Of a stretch of DNA of 64,000 nt, positions 1 to 13,032 are shown piece by piece. The stretch comes from Oidiodendron maius Zn (Eukaryota; Ascomycota; Leotiomycetes; Myxotrichaceae): contig KN832881.1 in the NCBI GenBank assembly GCA_000827325.1, positions 394,616 to 458,615 of the forward strand, in the 5' to 3' direction. A model generated the notes under the pieces. The model did no database searches. It was not told the origin of the DNA and worked only from the letters and a program-made list of their open reading frames with translations. How positions within the stretch are numbered: the first letter of the stretch is position 1; the number at the start of each line of letters is the position of its first letter. The translations under genes were made by a program, and so were the position numbers.

Positions 1-3000
1 CGCGATTCCGTTGACTACCGATGCTCCAGCCTCATTCATGGATGCAATAATGATCTTGTGAGAGTCAGAAAGCTCACCAAAACCATCAGAGTAGGCAAAA
101 GATTTGAACCCGGCATCTTTCATCATTCTCATCCAGACGTCAGGAGGCTGTAGCGGATAATCCCTTCCATCGGTGAAGGCCCACCACCCACTCAGCAGAC
201 CAAAAACAAGATCGTACCAATCAATGATCTGGGTTACTTCAGAGAGCACGAGGAAACCACCTTCTCTGAGTAGCGAGCGGATCCTGATGGATGACTGCAC
301 AACATCTGCCGTGGCATGCACAACGTTGGTTCCCAGGACCACATCATACTGGCCTTGAAGCTTGGCCGGCGCGTCTTTCTCCAAGTCAAGGGCCTGGAAT
401 TCCATCCATTTATATTGAGCAAACTTTTTTTTCGCTGCCTTGACAAGCTTAGGTGATACATCTGTGAAGGTGTATTGAACTGGCCTACCAATGCCGTTAA
501 GCATCTTGGCTAGACTTGTCGTGGTCCCACCGAATCCGCCACCAACCTCGAGTATTCTGATACCCCCCTCACCGCCTTTAGAGAAGATTCTTTCCATTAA
601 GTCGACTAAGGTCTCGGTGGCGATGCTAAGCTGAGGTGAATAGCCATAATACTGGTTCAAGAGTTCCATACCCTCTGCATTGCCGAAGAGTAAACGAATC
701 GGATCTTGCTTACCAGTCAAGCAAGCAGCGAGTTGCGATCCCGTACAGGCCATGAGCTTATTCTCACCTGCATATGCAGGGAAGGTATCTACTATCTCGC
801 GCAAAATAGTCCCAGAGGGTGTCGGCGAGATTAGCTTTGATGTGCGGATCCTTGATCCCGATTTCGACTCTACAATTCCAAGCCTGATAAGAATGTCCCA
901 CAAACGAGCCATTAGTTGTGCATGAGTTGGGAGATGGCCCACATTTGGAACGACGCGACCGGCCTCCATTTCCCACAGATCGACTCCAATATTTCTGAAA
1001 GCCTCAGCGATGTATGCGAGCATAAGCTCATCCTGCATTGGAGCAACGACAGTCCAATAGTCAGGAATGCTCCGCCTAGCTAGAAAATGCTCAAAGGCAT
1101 CACCTGCTTTAGACAAAGCCTGAACAGGATCTTCGAAATCTGGTGGCTCATTCTTACGGGCTGCCCAGTCCGCGGCAGTGGGAGGCTGCATTGATGGCAG
1201 AGACTTTGTCCCCTCTGTCGAAGAAGATTGACTCGATTCTCGAAAGTGATCCTCAACAAGCTTGTTGATATCACTAGAGCCTTGTCCTACGTCCTTTATT
1301 AATCCGGCAATAGTTGACTCGTTTCCGAAGTCATCACCGAGCTCAACCCCAAAAATATCTTCAATCTCAGACTTCAATTCGACAATAGACAAGGAATCAA
1401 CACCAAGACTGTCTAGACTGGATTGCTGATCAATAGCAGCAACTGGCTTGCCAGAGTGCTCGGATATCAGCACTAGCAGCTTGGATATTTTTTCCGGTGT
1501 TGGCCCTAATAGTCGAGACTTGGATCCTGGTTTTCCACAGGAGGCAGGCACTGATACAGACTTTTTGGGTGCCTTATCCTTCATAACCAGCTTGCACAAT
1601 TCACCGTAGGTCATCTCAACAATTTTAGCCATGTCGACCTCAGCCCCAAAAGTCGACTCGAGGTTCTCAGCAAATTCCGAGGCAGCCAAAGAGTCAATAC
1701 CTAGCTCACCCATGTTTGTGCCATTTGGTATTGGTTCAGCAGAAATTTCAACAAATGTGCTAAGGAGTTCTCGAAATTGATCTTCACAATCACCCCATTC
1801 CTCGTTATCGACTTCGTCTAGAGTAATATCAGCACTACTCTGACTTGTGGAAGGCGTAAGAACGACTTGTGGACGAGGATTTGACTTCGTATCTGACTTT
1901 GAATTCGAGCCTTGATTTACGGACTCCAGTAGCTTGTTGAGCTTCGTCAAAGGGAGCTTGGAAAACTGAACGCCATTGATTGTTATCAGCAGTTTACCGT
2001 CCTTTGTCAGAACATAGACATTAGCTGAAGCCTTGGAATTATTTTCCGGTGTGACTGATACGTATACGTCCCAGTCGCGTATGGCCACAAAATCGCTTTC
2101 TGCGGATACGTAAATGCTATTAACGCCAACAGCAAGAAAAACTTCATCCACAGAGCAAATATCGCTCGTATTGATTAATAGGCCCGCAACTTGGATAAAG
2201 TTGTCAAGAACGCCAGCATCACAGATGTTTGCCACAGTGCTCTCGACTGTTATTGGACCTGCAGGGACGTTAACTTCAGCCACAGCCTCAAATCCGAGAA
2301 TTGTAATGTTTTTGATCCCTTTCAAGAACCCCCCATAGCGTACCACGCGGGAGAAGAGGGCATAAGCTCGCTGGTGTCGAAGAGTTTCTGCTTCCGGATT
2401 CTTCATAATCGTATCCATGCGGTCCTTGACCAAACCCTGATAGTGCTGAGCCTGGGTTCCTCGTGAACCGCTGTCTGTGTCGATGAATCCGAATCTTCCT
2501 TTGCTGTGCGAAGTGGTCTTCTGCTTGCCTTCTAGCATTTTACTAGTAACAAAAAATGACCAACTTTCGGCAATACCTTCCCTGCTCAGCGATAGAAAGA
2601 CATCACGGTTAGAATCCAAGCCTAGAGGCGCCTCGATGTTCAAGTTCTCAAACCAAAGTGATTTCCCGGCAATTTTGCCGATTTGGTTATGAGCCGACAT
2701 AGTAGCACACTCCATATACATCGAGGCTGGGCATAGTGGTTGATTCAGTACTGAATGACTAGTGACGAGAGCCACGAATGCCGGGCAAGAGCTTGCTACA
2801 GAATAAGTGTTTGGATCATCCAGCTGCGTTACAAGCTTTATCGGGGCAGATTCTTGCTTTTTAGCCACCTCCGTCAGAGCAACCGGCCGGCTCTCAAATG
2901 CCTCCATGGCTCTATCAACAAACGGTAGCCAATGTCGGGTCCTCTCAAATTGGTAAGGTGGTATCCAAATATGCTTCAAGCTATTATATTGAGGAGTATG

Positions 3001-6000
3001 AAACAACCAGTGAGACACTGAAATGCCCTCGCTCAACATTGTGGCTGTGGCCTTTGCAAGTGATGATAGGAATGGTTGGCTGAGGGTTGAACTGAGAGTC
3101 TGGAAAGTATGCCTCTCTGGATTCTTAGTAGATCTCTTGATCATCGGAACAATCGCTGACTCCATGCCTGCCTCGAGGAAGAAACAAGAACCCAAGCGCT
3201 GCTCGAGACGGTGTACCGCTTGATAAAAGTAAACAGGCTCTCGTGTGTGTTGAGCGATGCGTGCAGCTGATACTTCGGTTAACGACTCGAAAGTGCAGCT
3301 TTCTAGAGGGATTTTGGCAGAGTGGAAGACCTTGGAAGAAGCCACTTCCTCTAATGGTTTCAACAATTGTTCTGTGAATCGGGAATGGAACCCATGGGTT
3401 ACGTTAAGTCTTGTGAACTTCACATTGCTGAAGCGACTATTGACTTGGAGACTTTCTTCAACCCTAGAAATCACATCACTTGAACCCACAAGTACGTGGC
3501 TGGAATTTGAATTATAGCATGCAATTTCGATCTCGATGTCGCCTTTCGGCACACTCGAAATGATATCTCTCACTGCGGCAAGAGGCTCGTGAACTGCAAG
3601 CATACTTCCAGGTTCGGAACCCCACATACTCTGCATAAGCTTAGCCCTGGCGGACACGATGCTCAAAGCACTTTTAAGATCCAGTACGCCGGAAACCGCC
3701 ATCGCGGTCAGCTCTCCGAAGCTATGCCCGATGACTGCAGCAACCTTGAGACCAGAATCAATCCATGACATTGCGGACGCGTACTGTACAGCAAAATAAC
3801 CACACTGCAAGGTGACTATGTCGGAAATATAGTCTTTCTTGAAAATTGCGGGGATCAACGGCTTGTTCCCCAGTCGGGTCAACTCACGATCGCAGTGATC
3901 GATATGGCTACGAAAGAGGTGACAAGATTCATATAGCTGCTGATCCAAACCGATCGTTTGCCGTGATTGTCCAGAGAATGATAACACCACGTTCTTAATT
4001 TCCTGGGGCAGTTCAGCTAGATTTCGTGATGCCAGCTGTAGGGATTTGAAATCTGCTTTGTTGGTGAGGACAGAAGTCCAAAGGTATTTGTGGTGGCGGC
4101 GTCTCATATCAAGAGCTAGAGCAAGATTACCAGTAGTAAACTCGGTGCCCAGTTTGCTGACATAACGTCCAAGAGTACCAATATATAAATCAAAAGATTC
4201 CTTGGATGACGCACTAATCATGACAGGATATGGTATCTCTTCCTTTACATCCTTGGCTGCTGGTATATTGACGGGTGATTGACATAACAGAGCAGCGGCA
4301 TTGCTGCCACCGGCGCCATAGCTGTTCACACAAACCGCACGGAAGTTGCATTCCCAAGGAGTTAGCTTGGTAGCAATGCTCATCCTATCTGGTTGCAAGT
4401 CCGGTATCTTCGGATTGAGCTGTCCAAAGTTAGCCAGAGGCGGAAGATGCTTTTTATTGATCATCAAGATAGCCTTGATAACCCCAGCTACTCCAGCAGC
4501 AGTCTCGCAATGTCCCAAATTCGCCTTGATTGAACCGATGTTGAGCTCGTTCTGTCTGGTTTTTCCACCAAAAACTTGACGGATACTTGCGACTTCAAGA
4601 GGATCACCGGCCTGGGTCCCAGTCCCATGTGCTTCCACGTAGGAGACCTGAGCTGAGTCTATTCCAGCTTGGTTGAGGATTGTTTTGTATAAAGTGATTT
4701 GCGATGGAGAGCTTGGTATGGTCAGCGCAGGTGACAGTCCACCTTGGTTCGTCGCAATTCCAGGTACGACAGCCAAAATATTGTCTCCATCAGCCATGGC
4801 TTGACTGAGACGTTTCAAGACTATAAGACCAACACCTTCTGATCTGCAGTACCCATCTGCTGCAGCATCAAAAGGTTTACATTGCCCCGTTGGACTGAGG
4901 AAGCCCGCTTTTCCCAAGTCCATGAAATTAGTTGCAGTAGTCATGATGTTTACACCACCTGCAATAGCGGAGTGGCACTCTCCCATCTGTATAGCCTTGC
5001 ATGCTCTGTGAATTGCGACTAGTGAAGAGGAGCATGCCGTGTCTATTATTTCTGACGGTCCTGACCAGCCGAAATAATAACTGATTTTACCGCACAGGAA
5101 TGCTCTTATTGTTCCAGTTGAGGTATATCCCGTTGGTGGGTGGCTACAAGTGTGCTCAAGATATTCTGTAAAACTTGCACCAATAAATACGCCCACTTTA
5201 TCTCCATCTTCTCGACGATGATTGCGCAAATATCCGCTGGACTCCATGGCTTGGTAGGCAGTCTCGAGGAGCAAACGTTGCTGTGGGTCCATCATGACAG
5301 CTTCTCTTGGATTTGTCCGAAAGAAGGCATTGTCAAAAGCCTCTACATCTGAGATAAAATTGCCGTAGAATTGTTGGCGGCTTGCCCACTTCGCATCTTG
5401 ACTAGCCCGAAAAATCTTGTGAATATCTATGCGACTTTTTGGTACCTCCTCTGCCATCGACTTTCCGGCGGCTAGAAGATCCCAAAGCTCTTCAACATTA
5501 TTCGCTCCTGGTAGGCGACAAGCCATACCAACCACAGCGATAGGCTCAAGTTGATGACAGGCAGGCGTCACATTAAAGATTGGCAGAGGCAGTTCTTTTG
5601 GAGCCGGACAGATGTCGAGCTTTGCAATTTGTAGCCCTGCCTGCTCAAAAATGCCAACAGATATGCAATTTGCTAGGCCAAAAGATGCAATGCGGTGCGA
5701 AGTCTGGGCTGTCTTTGTAAGATCCTTTGACATTGCAATCAAAATGTCGTACCACTGGCAGGGAGAAGCAAGCACTGTTTCAATAGCCTCATCAGTCAGA
5801 GAAGTTTGGGTGAGCGATTGTGCGGTCCGGTTAGATCGCAGTGAAGCCTTTAAGGAGGTCGCTCCAGGCAGTTGAAACTCCGCTTGGTTGGTACAGATAT
5901 TTTTTAATTGACGTGCTAAGGCGGTATTCTCTGGGTTGTGAACCTTGCCGCTCAAATGCATGCGCTGCGTGACGAGACCTTGATTACTGACAAGGTTTCT

Positions 6001-6742
6001 TAGTGAAACAATGTCACTTTCTGGTCCGACTACGGATATAGTCTTAGGATCTGTGACAGCGGAGATGTGAACCTTGCAATTCTCCGTCAGCTCGACTGTC
6101 AACTCCTAGTACGGATGGTCTTACCTTGGGAAACGAGGTTAAAATTTCATCCAACTGCCCTGCTGACTTGAGATACATGACCATAGTGCCTTGCCCACTC
6201 TGCTCCCACGTAGCACTCAAGTCACTATAAAGACCCACGATAACCGAAAGGCGGAGGGCATTGCAAGCCTTTTGGACAAGATCCTTCTCATTCTCGGACG
6301 TTGCCACTGCGGCAGCCATGAAGAAGCCTGAACAGTATCCTTGGATTCCGGCACCGCGTTTAGCCATTCTGATTACATCACGATGTTTGACATGGTGGCC
6401 ACGAAGAAATTCAAAGTACTGCGTTATTTGGATGATGGAAAGAACGGGTAGTGCAACAATGCCGTATGTTGCTTTGCATATCCATGCCGATGCTCCATTT
6501 GAGATCCAGTCGGCCAATGCTTGCAAACCTTGGGGCCCATGTGCCAGAGTAACGATATCTGGATTGTGTGCTTTGAAGGTAGTCCAAATTTTGGGAAGTT
6601 CAGTAATGGCCGCGACAAAAGGAGCGAGATCTTTGTTCTGGCAAAGGCTCTCTCGAATGCGAACGAGATATTCTGGCTTGGGCTCCTTGCTCTGCGGCCC
6701 GAAGACTACAGCTGATAAGAGGCTACCGCTATCCATGACCAT
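1..6742 (-). CDS. Non-reducing polyketide synthase (SAT-KS-AT-PT-ACP-ACP-CMeT), 3' end beyond window
   Basis: Iterative fungal type I PKS that builds a C-methylated aromatic polyketide. Exon 1 is 6742-6125; a 52-nt phase-0 intron (6073-6124) joins it to one long exon, 6072-1, open to the window edge, giving at least 2230 residues. Domains in order: SAT with GYCSG (Cys137); KS with DTACSSS (Cys553) and later EAHGTGT and GHCE His motifs; AT with GHSFGEL (Ser990); product template with His1312 and Asp1496; two ACPs with GIDSL (Ser1667) and GVDSL (Ser1766); C-methyltransferase whose SAM motif EVGGGFGGTT starts near residue 2048 (families often show EVGAGTGGTT). The release domain, expected to be a thioesterase, lies beyond base 1. 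Tandem ACPs plus CMeT match depside-type NR-PKSs such as the atranorin enzyme (recall). The start is the first of two close ATGs (M1, M3). It is transcribed away from the P450. Confidence 0.95.
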
Positions 6743-8199
6743 GGTGACTAAATAAATGTGTTGAAGAAGAGGTATGATGCAAAAATCCTGGTTGAAGAGG
6801 CATGCGGGTCCAATTTATACAAAGCGGACGATGAGGAATATAAGGTGTGGGATCAAGCAGAGGCAGACTCTTGGCTACTCTAGATAAGACTTACCTCAAA
6901 TGGTCGAGCTGTTGAGCAAATTGCTGTCTATGCTGCGACTATTCTAGATGTGGAGACATCGGGATTTTGTCTCTGTGCAGGAAGTATCATGACCCAGGTG
7001 TAATGCAACCTTCCTAAGCTGTGGCCAGCTCTCCATCTAGGCATAGAGCTGTGATTGTTATAATCGATCTACCTTGAAACACAAATCAAGAAGTCTAGCA
7101 TCTAACGGATGGTCTGGTTGTGAAACCAATACACATGTAGAAAGTGAAACGGATTGGAATTCTTCAGAGTGCAACCTCGACAGATGCCGTTTGTCTCCGT
7201 ATACCAGCTTCCAGCTAACTTCACAAACACTGATGTCTCAAATGTAATGTGTGCTTTGGTTCAGTCTCAATGGAATATCTGTAGTGCTATACAGTGGCAT
7301 CTGGGTATTGGTTCAAATCGGCGCTGCAAGTCCAATCGACTGACATTCCCTGAATATGATCTTGAACTTTAAGACTATCGCATCTGCGCTTGCTTCTTCC
7401 AATTAATCATCCTTGCGATATACGGGACAACGTACGTTTAAACGTTGGTGGAGGATATATCCCTACTATACTTTATTCGCCGTTCGGAGCTGAGTTTGAG
7501 GTACAATAGGTTGGTGATCTCCCGAAGTAAGGGAGTACAGTAACTACATTTATGGTTGGTGGTCTCGGGAAGGGACCATACAGTAACTACATTTTATACT
7601 TCGCGCGCTGGAAACTATTCGTGACAATGCAGGATCTCTTACATATCCAGATATGGATCGAAAATTCCCTCTCACGGAATTACACATCATCATCAATGGG
7701 CTGATTGGGCCATTGATCTGGATCCCTCGTTGCCTGTATCACCAACCAAAGCGTAGATCTTGGCCTAACCAGCCTACCGATGTGGGACGAGTCCTACTTC
7801 GAGCCATATCGCAGTACGGCACTTCCCTTTATAAAAAACTAGCCATTATCTTGTATCTTGTACGTGTTTCTTTCTCCTAAGGATGCTGTAATAAAAAGCA
7901 TTGCTGTCTCACTCCTCGCCGCGACATTACTGAATTCAGGTGGCCTGCTTGTTCGTTTCATTCAAAGTTCTATTCTCTCGCTGCCGTAACAAATTTGGAT
8001 TTCTACGCTTTGAGGCCACACGATGCTTAAACTTTGACCGTACCACAGATTCCCCGCACGCTTGACAAAAGTCACTGGGCATCGCTCTATGTTACACACT
8101 CATGTTATGAATTTTCTCACCAGATGAGCCACTTTCATCGCTCTTTCCAACATCTTCCTGCCATATTGGCTTCGGAATATTTTCGACGATACTACTATC
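6743..8199. promoter_or_regulatory. Divergent intergenic region between PKS and P450
   Basis: This 1.46 kb holds no credible gene; the short open frames lack family features and are interrupted. It must carry the promoters of both the PKS (leftward) and the P450 (rightward), so co-regulation is plausible. The only clear structure is an imperfect tandem duplication at 7509-7594, listed separately. Confidence 0.6.
7509..7594. repeat. Imperfect 41-43 bp tandem duplication in the PKS/P450 promoter
   Basis: Copy 1 (7509-7551) and copy 2 (7554-7594) both begin GGTTGGTG and end ACAGTAACTACATTT. The middle differs: copy 1 holds a dyad CTCCC/GGGAG and copy 2 a dyad TGGTC/GACCA. A regulator-binding role is inference. 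Confidence 0.7.
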
Positions 8200-10052
8200 A
8201 TGCTTGAATTCTGTTCTTACGAATTTCCATTACCATTGTGGGCTTTGCTCCTAATTTTGTTGATTATCACCCAACTGATCTCTCAATACTATCATAATGC
8301 CCTCCAGAGGCATCGAGGGCCTTTTTTGGCTTCCTTCACAAATTTATGGCGTCTATGGCATGCTTACAGAAATAGCTACAGAGAGCCTATGATTCATATG
8401 CACGAGAAGTATGGTGACATTGTGAGGATGGGGCCAAATGTTCTTTCCTTCTCACAGCCTCAAGCAATTAGCGACATTTACGGCCCAGGAAAGCAGTTCA
8501 AGAAAGTTAGTATTGGATCTAAAACAATAGAAAGAATGGATAACTGATAATATGCCAACTATGAAGTCAGACTACTACCCGGTCAACGCAGCAGTGAGCA
8601 GAGGTCGCATGGCACACACACTGTTTTCAAGTCCAGACCAAATATGGCATAGACAACTTCGCAAGTCTATTGGTTCAGCCTTTACGGTTGGCGCCGTAGC
8701 TAGATATGAGTATCTTGTTGATAATACTGTTCGTATCTACCTAGATGTTCTCGATAAACGCTACTCTGGAAAGAGAGGGTCAGAAGGAATCATTGACTTA
8801 CACACCTCCCTACTCCATTTCGCTTTTGATGTCATAGGTGATTTGACGTACGGAACTAGGCATGGATTCATTGAGTCTGGGAAAGACTTGAACGGAATCA
8901 TCAATTACGTGGTCAGCTTTCTGAACTATGGATTTATTGTAAGCCATTTATTCAAAGTAATCTCCTACGATGTATATATTAATGATAACGACCATGTAGA
9001 CGGGCCAAATGCCAATCATTGACCTTTTTCTGAGACATAACCCTGTTCTCATGTTACTAGAACGGAAAGGCCTTTATCGAGGGAGTACCTTTCCTGGAGT
9101 TCCTTTCGCTTTAAGGTGGCTTCGAGAGCGACAACGAAGATATGATATCGGTCTGAGCAAAGAGGGATCAGATAATCGCGAAGACTTATTAGATCAGTTC
9201 CTCAAAGCAAGACGAGAAAACCCAGATATTGTTACGGAGCAAGAAGTGCTCGGACTTAGCCTCTCCATGATGATTGCAGGTGGAGAGACGACGTAAGTTG
9301 AGGAGTTTGCTTCTAGTGTGTATTATCGAAACTAATCTTCAACATCAGGGCAATTACTTTAACTGCATTCTTCTACTATCTCCTTCGCAATCCCTGCTGC
9401 TACGCTAAACTTCAACACGAACTCGACACTCGGCTTCCAAATACACCTTCAGGAGAGATGTTTTGTGATACGAGATACGCGGATGCCCGCTCTTTACCTT
9501 ACTTGAACGCATGTTTCCAAGAAACATTTCGTATGCACCCCGCTTTTGGGTTTAACTACGAGCGAGTCGTCGGCCCTTCTGGGACAACCATCTGCGGAAC
9601 CTTTGTGCCGGGAGGCACAATTGTCGGTGTAAATCCATGGGTGGTTCAACGCGATCCGGGAATTTATGGCCGCGACTCCCATATTTACCGTCCCGAACGA
9701 TGGTTGGAGGCGAGCAACGAGAAAGTCAAGGAAATGGGCAGGATATTGTTTCAATTTGGGGCTGGGGAGCACATCTGTTTAGGCAAAAACATTAGCATCT
9801 TGGAGATGTACAAGCTGGTACCATGTTTGATGAAAACTTTCTATGTAAGTCCTATTTACTTCATTTTTGTAGTGCATATCATATTATGAGTTTATTTAGG
9901 GGCAGAATTGCTAGCTGATGATTATTTATAACCAATTTCTTGGCTGACCAGATTCGCAGATCGAGCTTGAAAGTCCTGAGAAAGAATGGACACTTTTCAA
10001 CGGTGCTAATGTCAGGATGAGTGGAGTAAGCATACGCATAAATAGAAGATGA
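8200..10052 (+). CDS. Cytochrome P450 monooxygenase (microsomal, 519 aa)
   Basis: Haem-thiolate monooxygenase, probably the oxidative tailoring enzyme of the PKS cluster. Exons: 8200-8505, 8567-8938, 9000-9292, 9349-9844, 9960-10052; all four introns are GT-AG and the phases join cleanly. An N-terminal membrane anchor covers about residues 12-30 (Leu/Ile-rich, then a basic stretch). Motifs: I-helix AGGETT near 319-324, K-helix ETFR near 382, RPERW, and the haem loop FGAGEHICLG with the ligand Cys near 467. His stands where Arg is most common before the Cys, which is tolerated in the family. Length is normal. It begins 1.46 kb from the divergent PKS start. In the atranorin pathway the P450 oxidises a ring methyl to an aldehyde (recall); the substrate here is unproven. 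Confidence 0.93.
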
Positions 10053-10551
10053 TGAGCTAGGCGACCAATGTTTCCTTGATCTCCTGAGGAGCATAAATGA
10101 TGGGTTTGAAATCGCTTTACTGATTGCGTGTAAAATAATTAATCCGGCAGCATTTGTTATATCATACTTCACAATAGTTTAGCGAAGAATATATCCATAT
10201 TATTATGGTCTCCAGGTTCAAAGAGCTAGGGGCAAAATCCGACTTGATAAGATGGCCACTGGCTCGCCACCCCTGAACTAACTACGAGATTCTGGCCTTT
10301 GTCAGATCTATTCGTTGAATCCAAGACAGTAGATCTTTTGCCCCGTCTAACCGACAACGATAATGCTATATAAATAAACATATGGAGTCGAGTCGGAAGA
10401 GCGTCATAGTTAATATATGAGTTTATTATTGCTCTAAATAAACTCTAGTGTATGGCAAGGGATATGGTAAGGACTACAACCACTAAAGCATCACAAACAC
10501 ACAAAGGTATACCTCACCCAACTTTCGTTGTACAGAATCTTGTTAACACTG
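10053..10551. other. Intergenic, no gene seen
   Basis: AT-rich 499 bp between the converging 3' ends of the P450 and the OMT pseudogene. I see no coding signal or notable structure. Confidence 0.6.
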
Positions 10552-11911
10552 CTAAATGTGTACATTCACTCCCTGTATCCCGCATTCAATAAAACTATCA
10601 GTCTCCAATCCTCCTGGCTGTGGTCCACGGATGTGAAGGATCTTCAGCCCTAGGCTTTCAAGCAGTTCATGCCACTGCCTTTCTGTTCGCTCCATCCCGG
10701 CAGTAACCATCATGTTCACGTCTAGTGCCGCTGGGTATCTCGAGACTCCTTTGGGTAAGATGATACCAATAATGATAATGCGAGATTTGCATGACATGGC
10801 CGAAATCTGATCGTGGAGGATCTGAGCACAGGCGGCAGGCGGCTAGTCATGCATAGTATGCCGTAATATGTACAAATAGGCGCCTAGCAAATGAGATTAG
10901 AATGACTGTGGGCATAGTGAGATGGTGAGGGTGGCCGGTCTCTTAACATGTATACTATTCCTCCAGGCACAATAGGACGATTTAAGTCTTACCTCGAATA
11001 GGCTATGGGTCGAAGAAATTGTATGGAATCCTCCTCTACTCCTCTCACACTCTCCCTTTCTTCGATTTCTTTTGGGAGATCCTGGACAATCATGTGGCCT
11101 TTGAGTTCTGGTCGAAGTTGACGAATTTCGCTGAGCATCTGACCAGAACCACCACCAATGTCGATACATAGCACTTCTTTTTCATCTTGGTCGGCGACCG
11201 GAGGCAGGATTGAGGCAATGATCTCAGGAACCCTGGCAGCCTGGAGGACCGTGCTAGCCGCCATACATGAACTAAAGGTCTTCATGAAGGAGGAGTTTGC
11301 CTGAAGCCAAGAAAATAGGTCGTCTTTTCCGCCGGATGCAAACTGAAAAAGAGCATACTTTGAGTCTGCTGGGTTTCTCCAGCCCGTTGCCTCTAAGAAT
11401 TCAGGCAGTTTGGACATACTAAAGGCTCCCCCAGCGTGACCCTGAACCCAAGTGCAAAAAGTAGGATTCCTGAGGGTTGAAGAAAGACGATTATGAGAGT
11501 ATGTGTCTTCCGCAGATTCCGTGAAGATGCCGTTTGTTGCTAGAAGATGCATCAGGCGTTGGACAAGGAGTGGTTCTGCACCAGTCCTTCAAGAAATTTC
11601 GTTGACAGTGAGTGTAGAGTCCGATAAAAATGCTTAAACGACTTTGAGATTTAGAATAGACCGGAAGGCAGCATGCTCAACATGTTAAGTGGAATAAACC
11701 CCAATGTTAGTAGTTGCATTACGGATTGTTAGGGAGTGGCTCGGCAGGTTTCAGAACGTACAGATTTGGAGAGGGTGAGCATAACATCCTGCGGTGATCC
11801 TAATTCAGCGACCAGCGCACGCGCAGATGCCAACAGCTTGCGGCGATTATTTTCCTGTGCTTCTGGAATTTGCAGAATGTTGTTGATAAGAGCACATATA
11901 GTCATGGTCAT
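10552..11911 (-). pseudogene. Decayed family-2 O-methyltransferase (SAM-dependent)
   Basis: Recognisable from a winged-helix-like N-terminal part, the SAM motif IDIGGGSGQ, VQDLP, and a C-terminal stretch with ERTERQWHELLESLGL and IEC. The inferred ancestral exons are 11911-11762, 11675-10993 and 10883-10552, with introns at 11676-11761 and 10884-10992. In-frame stops: TAA 11636-11634, TGA 11591-11589, TAG 11005-11003 (in the FFDP.P motif, where Gln is usual) and TAG 10845-10843 (in the HD-W motif, where Trp is usual). One extra G near 11033-11034 shifts the frame upstream of FFDP. No splice choice I tried removes these. The order PKS, P450, OMT suggests it once methylated the cluster product, as the carboxyl OMT of atranorin synthesis does (recall). 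It is probably non-functional. Confidence 0.85.
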
Positions 11912-13032
11912 GAGTATTGCAAGTTATGATAGTGGAAAGAGTGCTACAAAGAAAAGAAGGAGAAATCTACAAGTTAATACGCCTTGACCGTCTCATAAAA
12001 TTCTTGGGGTCCATAATGACCAAACTCGAACGGGACTTAATAGCAGTAGATCAGCACTTCAGATTTAGGATCTAGTAGAGTGGTCTGGAAGCAGAGTGAA
12101 GCTCACAAATATATCAGTTACACCTTAATTGTACGACTGTCCAAAATCTTGCGTCCCGACCTGTGTTGCATTTCCCAGTCAGCTGTAACTGGTCATTGAA
12201 CTGAGACGATTCATCGCCGAGATGTATTCTATAGGTCGCCACCATCCTGCAGAGGAAGTGGATGTCTCATATTAGGCATATGCTGCTAATTCAAGGCCAA
12301 AACAAGCAATTTATGATCTTAAAGGTATTCGTCCCGGCTTTCAAGAGTGGTTGGAACCGTACTGGAGGCTTTGCAATTGAGAGCTCGTCCTTATTTGTTT
12401 TCAGTTGAAGTCGGCAACGGTTCGGATGAGTAACTGCCCTACAAGTTTCAGTGACGCCTTACCAAGCGTCATTCAGTTCGGCATTTCATCGACAGCACTG
12501 CATTAACTGCACGAGAATTGTTGAATCCCTTGTTGATATAGTCACGGTGGCTGTCCATTTAATTTTTATAGTTCGTTCGACTTCGTGTCAGCTGTGTGGT
12601 TGTACAACAGCTTCGTGTGTAAGGAAAATTCCGTATTGAACCGAGTATCTGGGACGGAGAATTTTCGTCCCCCAGTAGACAGGGAAGAGAAGATATGGCA
12701 CATGAAGCAGAGGTATGATAATTGTACGGGTGAGACCTTTCAATATAAGACTCGAAGAATGAAAAGCAAGTGACCGATCTTGTATGAATATTATAGTAGA
12801 AATCCCAAAATGCAATATGAAGCTATATGATCAAAGACAGTAGTAGGCTTGTCATAATATACACTTGGCCAGGGACGAACCCTCGTGACTCAAACTTGGT
12901 ACATACGCACATAAATATTGCTCTCATGAGCATCAATACGGTGAGACGAAGCAGAGCAATTCATTATAGCTGGAGAAACTTGATAGGGTATATGCAACAG
13001 AACGCTATGATCAGGAGGACTCACTTCCAACT
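11912..13032. other. Intergenic, no gene seen
   Basis: 1.1 kb of AT-rich sequence between the OMT pseudogene and the dynein gene. Small open frames show no family features. It holds the former OMT promoter and marks the right border of the metabolite locus. Confidence 0.55.

Noticed and set aside
7240-7335. tRNA-like B box (GGTTCAAATC)
   Set aside because: The T-stem does not pair and no acceptor stem or A box is in place.
8200-9889. P450 appearing as four separate open frames, suggesting a broken gene
   Set aside because: Four GT-AG introns with matching phases join them into one 519-residue protein with all motifs.
12850-12920. Minus-strand GGGTTCGTCC resembling a tRNA T-arm
   Set aside because: Stem bases do not pair in any register and no cloverleaf forms.
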